NCBI RefSeq assembly: GCF_047663525.1
Contig: NC_092587.1
Coordinates: forward strand, 45,592,501 to 45,656,500
Source: Anas platyrhynchos
Taxonomy: Eukaryota; Chordata; Aves; Anseriformes; Anatidae
Direction of reading: 5' to 3'
Length of the DNA stretch: 64,000 nt
Shown here piece after piece: positions 59,501 through 64,000 of the stretch; positions within the stretch are counted from its first letter, which is position 1, and every line of letters begins with the position of its first letter. The translations under genes and the position numbers were made by a program. The notes beneath the pieces were generated by a model. It ran no database searches. It worked only from the letters and a program-made list of their open reading frames with translations, and was not told the DNA's origin.

Positions 59501-62060
59501 AGCTTGCTCAGCAACAATACAAATGTGGATGATAAAAAGCAATATGTGAGTCAAAGGAAGCAATCTAGATTAAAAGTTTGCCATCAGACAGTACCCAAAG
59601 GAATTTACATTGTCTAATGACATTCCAATTTAAAAAAAAAAAAAATAGTAAGATTTGTTTTTGGTTTTGTTTTTAAAATTAGCAGTGTGGCTAACCTTAA
59701 TTTTAATTTGTTTAATTTGTCAACCTCTGTTTTAATGTTGTGTGTGCCTAGTAGCAGAATTATTAGCTTTTAATAGTCAAGTGGATGGTTGATAGGATAC
59801 TTTTTATTAGTCAAGAGGGAAATTACTGACAATTAATCATTTTAATGAAGATGCATCTTGAGTTGTGAAATACCAGTTAATTGGGAGCATATGTTGTTGG
59901 TTCTTTAACAAATAAGCATTGTTATTGTTCTGCTTACCCTTTCAATGTGGTGATTAAGTTTTATGTTTGAAAGGAAACATAATTTAAAAGTGCATTTAAG
60001 TATTGAAAACAACCTGGTAGTCCTTTAATAGGGTATTAAGATAAGTGCAAAAAACAGGTGCAGTACTGAATAAAAGATCTGTCCTTAGTGTTTCTCATAA
60101 AAATAGTAATAAAAAATACAGAAACTTTATATTTTAATCTGAGTTTTCAAGTATTACGCTGTTGCCAGAGAAAAGAACCATTTGCTAGGGAAAAATGTAA
60201 GATGGTAGCTATGCCTGTCATAGATCAGGTTCCAGCCTTCATGTGCATTTCCACTTCTGAAAACCAAGCTATTTCTAGAGTGTATGTTTGAACACCTGAC
60301 CTGCTCCTCTCTTGTATCTTTTTCTAGTATCTTCTGTAATTTGGAGTCTCTGTTGCTTTAAAATTAAATTTAACCATTATATCATAACCTGCATTGCCCA
60401 TTTAGGTAGCTAGTCAACAGTTGTTACTCCCATGAAGAATCAGCATATTCCCAACCAAATTTCATCTCAGATTGAGAACTAAGTGATAACGTAAATGGTT
60501 CTGAAATATTTCAACATGTCTGTACTGTATTTTTTTCCTATGACGTATGAATAGGAGTGCAGATATTTTAATTTCTTCCGCTCAAAGTTGAAAACCAAAA
60601 AACAATCATTAAAAAAAAATAAAACACAATAGTGAACTAGCAAATTCATCCAAAAAAAAAAAAAAAAAAAACAAGAGTAGCACGTGTTTTCCCTCGTTAA
60701 CATAGTTTTCAGGAAAGTGGTCTGTCCAAGTAATATTTTTTTGTGTGATGCATTTTGGTGGCTATTTAAACAAAAGAGAATGATGCCTAATTCTTATCTT
60801 TTTTTCCTCATGTGAATGTTTTGTTTAAAATACATGTTGCAATCCCCAAAATAAAAACACATCTGTAAACTATGCTCCTTAATTTTGTAATAAAATCTTT
60901 AAAGTAGGCAACTTTCTAAAATGTTTCTGAATATCTTCTACATGAGTCTTTCTGGATCGCACAGATTATAGACAATACAAAAAATTCTGTAGATTAAAAG
61001 AAATTTGCATTTGATGATTTGTTTTCCTCCCTCCCTTACAAATGATACAAAAAAGATATACATGTAAAACCTTCCTGTATTTTTTTAAGAACATAAAAGT
61101 AGTAATATTTGAATTTGTTACATATGCTGAAAGGAAAAATGAATATCTTAATTGTATTGTAACACCAATTTATTTCCTAAAGACATGGTTTCCTCTGAAT
61201 TTCAGTATCAGGATTCTAAGGTATTTCATTAGAGTATAGCTTTAATCTTGATGTGAGAGTTAAGTTAGAAAAATTGTCAAATATTTTTATTTGTGTTTCT
61301 CTAGTGTGAAAAGACTTGGAACTTATTGGAACAGCTGGAAGATCTCCAAGTAACTTCTCACATTAAACATCTACAGGAAGATATTTATACAATGAAAACA
61401 TGGTCTAGCAGCATAATTAAAAAGAAAGAAGAACTGCAGAAGAATTTAACAACCCTTTTTAATGCAGTTACAAGTGCAGAAGAGAATGCAGCTTCTGTCG
61501 CAAAAAACATAACTTTGAAAATTGTGACAGTAAAAACTGACATAAGGCGTATTTCAGGCCTTGTTTCAGAGATGACAGCATTGACAAGTTCTTTGCAAGC
61601 GTTAGAAGATAAAGTAGAAAAAGGTGAAAAGAAGACAGTAGAAAACATAGGTGACCTGCTTACTAGTAGCATTGACCGAAGTACAAAGCTACAAAGCTTA
61701 GCATCCAGTAACGCAAGAAAAATTGAACAAATTAAGACAGCATTGTCTGAGTTAAGGAATGATTTTGACAAACATTCAGATAGACTTTTGAATCTTGAAG
61801 GTGACAGAGCAAAAGTTCTGAAGACTGTTACATTTGCAAATGATTTAAAACCTAAGATGTACAATCTTAAAAAAGATTTTGCCATCTTAGAACCATTAAT
61901 AAATGACCTAACACTGAGAATAGGAAGATTAGTTGAGGACGTATTGCGACGTGAGAAAGAAATTGCTGTACTGAATGAGAAATTGACCAATCTAACAAGA
62001 GTTCAAACTGAGATCGAAGATATGAAAGATGAAGTACCCAAGATTTCAGAGATGAATTGA
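53368..62060 (+). CDS. IKBIP: IKBIP, ER-anchored coiled-coil protein, two alternative C-termini
   Basis: Shared exons 53368-53561 and 55171-55288 (104 codons) encode a basic N-terminus and a membrane anchor (VISLAACLVLTW-FLFQQ, about residues 53-70). They splice either to 56651-57481 (about 380 residues in total) or to 61305-62060 (about 355 residues). Both terminal exons encode long heptad-rich coiled coils. The same alternative-last-exon organisation, with similar lengths, is known in human. The human protein is reported as ER-localised and pro-apoptotic, is named for interaction with IKK, and shares its promoter with APAF1. No disruption is visible in either reading frame. Confidence 0.95.
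53562..55170 (+). other. IKBIP: IKBIP intron
   Basis: A 1.6-kb AT-rich intron without recognisable repeats or further exons. Confidence 0.8.
55171..55288 (+). CDS. IKBIP: IKBIP second coding exon
   Basis: 118 nt: one base completes the split Trp, then FLFQQSGRFADMEKRYNFLQ and ENKVSLISEK before donor AAAAG|gtaatc (phase 0 out). It finishes the membrane anchor and begins the luminal coiled coil. The phase-0 exit lets either terminal exon be used. Confidence 0.95.
55289..56650 (+). other. IKBIP: IKBIP intron
   Basis: A 1.4-kb AT-rich intron with an (ATT)n microsatellite at 56151-56175. Nothing else recognised. Confidence 0.8.
56151..56175. repeat. (ATT)n microsatellite
   Basis: Eight ATT units, uninterrupted, in an IKBIP intron. 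Confidence 0.9.
56651..57481 (+). CDS. IKBIP: IKBIP alternative terminal exon, long isoform
   Basis: After acceptor ttataaatacag it is open for 276 codons to TGA at 57479-57481. LESSESILQEAASSMSVMTE starts it. INEKFQNITNSWRRSLDEMN, LSERLKDLEDSTARNIKTVK and EECKTYLPTIENAIHSILRQ match the long human isoform as I remember it. Continuous heptads predict a rod. Several N-x-S/T sites (for example NIT) could be glycosylated if luminal. Its poly(A) signal would be AATAAA at 58782-58787. Confidence 0.95.
   Translation, partial: LESSESILQEAASSMSVMTEFKQEVSTLHNIIRDIQSDEQTLSIKMQSINEKFQNITNSWRRSLDEMNTNTSGIKSEAKLIHTEVTSQINDVDQRIKSLSERLKDLEDSTARNIKTVKRQEDDEFTRVEQKLDLHAKAVKKLEEEQNSLLAKDADLNQKLAAYEPKIEECKTYLPTIENAIHSILRQSSELLSMEKKIEGLTTKLYTVENNMLKTVSDTMMMQNLLEGIQYNGSILKLQNKTVVVEEVVHDIKLSSSAEGMTLEGSKLKNDQDGDK
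57482..61304 (+). other. IKBIP: IKBIP long-isoform 3' UTR and intron to the second terminal exon
   Basis: The first about 1.3 kb is probably the 3' UTR of the long isoform, ending after AATAAA 58782-58787. The rest is intron for the short isoform. It holds T- and A-tracts (58182-58191, 59633-59645, 60653-60671) and no recognised repeat or exon. Confidence 0.65.
58782..58787 (+). terminator. IKBIP: IKBIP long-isoform poly(A) signal candidate
   Basis: AATAAA followed by GT-containing sequence, 1.3 kb after the stop of the first terminal exon. It is the first canonical signal in that 3' UTR. Confidence 0.5.
61305..62060 (+). CDS. IKBIP: IKBIP alternative terminal exon, short isoform
   Basis: Acceptor ttgtgtttctctag, phase 0, 251 codons to TGA 62058-62060. 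LEQLEDLQVTSHIKHLQEDI opens it. TDIRRISGLVSEM, IGDLLTSSIDR, FDKHSDRLLNLEGDRAKVLK, TVTFANDLKPKMYNLKKDF and NDLTLRIGRLVEDVL are very close to the human short isoform. The heptad pattern is continuous. It ends ISEMN. The most conserved block is GDRAKVLKTVTFANDLKP. Confidence 0.96.
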   Translation, partial: CEKTWNLLEQLEDLQVTSHIKHLQEDIYTMKTWSSSIIKKKEELQKNLTTLFNAVTSAEENAASVAKNITLKIVTVKTDIRRISGLVSEMTALTSSLQALEDKVEKGEKKTVENIGDLLTSSIDRSTKLQSLASSNARKIEQIKTALSELRNDFDKHSDRLLNLEGDRAKVLKTVTFANDLKPKMYNLKKDFAILEPLINDLTLRIGRLVEDVLRREKEIAVLNEKLTNLTRVQTEIEDMKDEVPKISEMN

Positions 62061-62342
62061 TCACTGGGAGATGACATTGCCTGGAGAATAGCAGTGTTTG
62101 AGGACTGTTCCTCCATCATGAGTAGTACTAAGAAGGAAAGACAATAGTTAAACGCTTCATTTGGAAGCACATTGAAACTTAACGAGAGACTTGTCCTCTT
62201 TCTTTTAAAAGAACGGAAAAAAAATCATACTGATTTTGAGGGACAACAAGCCATAATCTGAGCAAAAAACTTCTTTGTGCACCTTTGTGTACATGTATTT
62301 CTGAAGCATGACACTATATTTAACAAACTGCCTATTTTGTAT

Positions 62343-62348
62343 AATAAA
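62343..62348 (+). terminator. IKBIP: IKBIP short-isoform poly(A) signal candidate
   Basis: AATAAA about 280 nt after the stop. A second AATAAA lies at 62468-62473. Either could end the short-isoform transcript. Confidence 0.55.
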
Positions 62349-62499
62349 ACAGTATAAAAGCATAAACTGTATTTATCTTTGCTTTCATTCAGTAAGCAAG
62401 ACCAAGACTGGCAAATCTTCAGCTTCCCTTTGCTGCTTCAAAGGAGGGAATAAAATTGCACTTTCCAAATAAACAAAAGTTAATCTAACTACACTCGCA

Positions 62500-64000
62500 G
62501 TTTAGTGTTTTTCCCAATACATTAATTCTGAGCAAAAACTTTTTCACATCAATCATGGTTGATTTTCTGTGAGACCTCATAACTGTAATCACATAATTGT
62601 GCAGCATCGTTACGTCTTTAAAACATCAAACTATACAGTGGTGGTGCTTTGAAAGACCTTCTAAGCCTATTGACGGCCTCCTAGTGTCACCATATCTATT
62701 CAGGAATCCTAACTGTTCCTCATTATTGCTTAGTCTTATACTACTGTGAGCAGCAAGATTAGCAAAGAGAAACTACGTAGGTGTCAGACTAATGTAAGTC
62801 CCTGGCACTATTTCTGCAGCAAAGAACAAGAGTTTAAGTGACCTGAGACATTTGAAAACTCAATAGAAGAGAGACTGAGATAACATGATGCTGAGATATG
62901 GCTTAGCAGAGAAAAGAGGGGGAAATTACTTAACTTGGAATAAAAAAAATATTATTAAAAACAGCTAGGAGAGATGCAGCAATCAAGAAAAATCCCTTAA
63001 AATGAAATTATATCAAGAAGTATAACAGTATAGTAAGACCTTTACAACTACTTGATTGGTTGGTTGGTCATAACTGCACATCTTGCAACTATTGAGGCCA
63101 TTGGCTTCATAGAAGAGATAATCATTCCTCCCACTCACTGTTCTCACCTTCACTCAGCATTTGGTATCTTCTTCATATTGCTGTCTCCCATGCCTTGCTT
63201 GCTGCGTAGTCTTCAACCTTAAATGCTTTGTTTTATCATTTGTATATTACGGCCTGGTATTCACTGAATTCACTAATCCTCTTTTTTTGTTTGTTTCTGT
63301 GCATCCTCATATTAGCCCTGTCAAAGAGAGCACCAAGCATAATAGTCATAGCTAGCAAAAGAAAATTGATATAACTGAGAAATCTGTTCTAAGTGTTTTT
63401 CACAAAGGCCATCACGATGCAATTAGTCTCCTGGTATAAAAATCTTGAGAGGAGAAACTAGGTAGAAATAGATCGCTATTAAATATTTTTGGTCCAAAAC
63501 ATCCTAAGTATGCAGTGTTTTGCCAGACAAATATACTGCCTGCAATGAATAAATTTGCTTTCCAGTGTAGGAATAGAGACTTAAAATTTGAAACAGGGAG
63601 CTGTGCAACCCTCATGACAAGTTATGAAAATATGAGTGTAGGTAGCCTGAATGCAGTATCATAAAAATACCAGATTTTGACTAATACAAAGCTTCTCGCC
63701 TCAACAAAATCTCTACATGGTTTCATCTACACAAGTGAGAGAAATGGAAACTACACTTCAGATGCACAGTTGATCAGAGAAGTCTTGCAACAGCAGAGGT
63801 CTTTCTGCATTAAAAGAGCACTCTCTCTTTGAACAGTAACCAGAAAATAAATCATGAAAAACAATTGGTGATTTCACTTTCAAACACAAATGGGTGATCT
63901 CCAAATACTAGAACATAAAACAGTATACAGTCGTACACGTACACGTGGTGTCCATGGGAAATTATGTATGCAAAATCTATTACAGAATCATCAATTTCCC
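62500..64000. other. Intergenic sequence right of IKBIP
   Basis: 1.5 kb with short, unsupported open frames only. No exon, CR1 or other repeat recognised. The next gene in the conserved order lies beyond the window. Confidence 0.7.

Overview
The window is vertebrate nuclear DNA, almost certainly from a bird. All genes are split by GT-AG introns, the only recognisable dispersed repeats are CR1 LINE 3' ends (the dominant avian retroelement), no SINEs are visible, and introns are short: APAF1 spans about 33 kb. Gene order is ANKS1B (+) / APAF1 (-) / IKBIP (+), the same neighbourhood as human 12q23. I cannot name the species.

Layout. 1-5.5 kb: the last two coding exons of ANKS1B (end of the PTB domain and the C-terminal tail) and its 3' UTR. 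5.5-18.6 kb: a 13-kb interval between the convergent ANKS1B and APAF1 3' ends. No known gene is placed here, but the minus strand carries several splice-flanked open segments that may be exons of an unrecognised or decayed gene. 18.6-52.2 kb: APAF1 on the minus strand. All 26 coding exons were found. They sum to 3,744 nt (1,247 codons plus stop) with consistent phases, giving CARD, NB-ARC, winged-helix and superhelical domains and 15 WD40 blades. About 51.7-52.5 kb: a CpG island serving as a bidirectional promoter. 52.2-62.4 kb: IKBIP on the plus strand, with a shared N-terminal part (membrane anchor) and two alternative terminal coiled-coil exons, predicting proteins of about 380 and 355 residues. 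62.5-64 kb: no gene seen.

How the genes relate. APAF1 is the cytochrome c-activated scaffold of the apoptosome. IKBIP is an ER-anchored coiled-coil protein whose human orthologue is reported to be pro-apoptotic and to share a p53-responsive promoter with APAF1. The head-to-head arrangement around one CpG island is preserved here. ANKS1B is a neuronal ankyrin/SAM/PTB adaptor that only abuts this pair.

The main open question is the 12.7-18.5 kb minus-strand interval. Nothing in the window amounts to a demonstrated new system.
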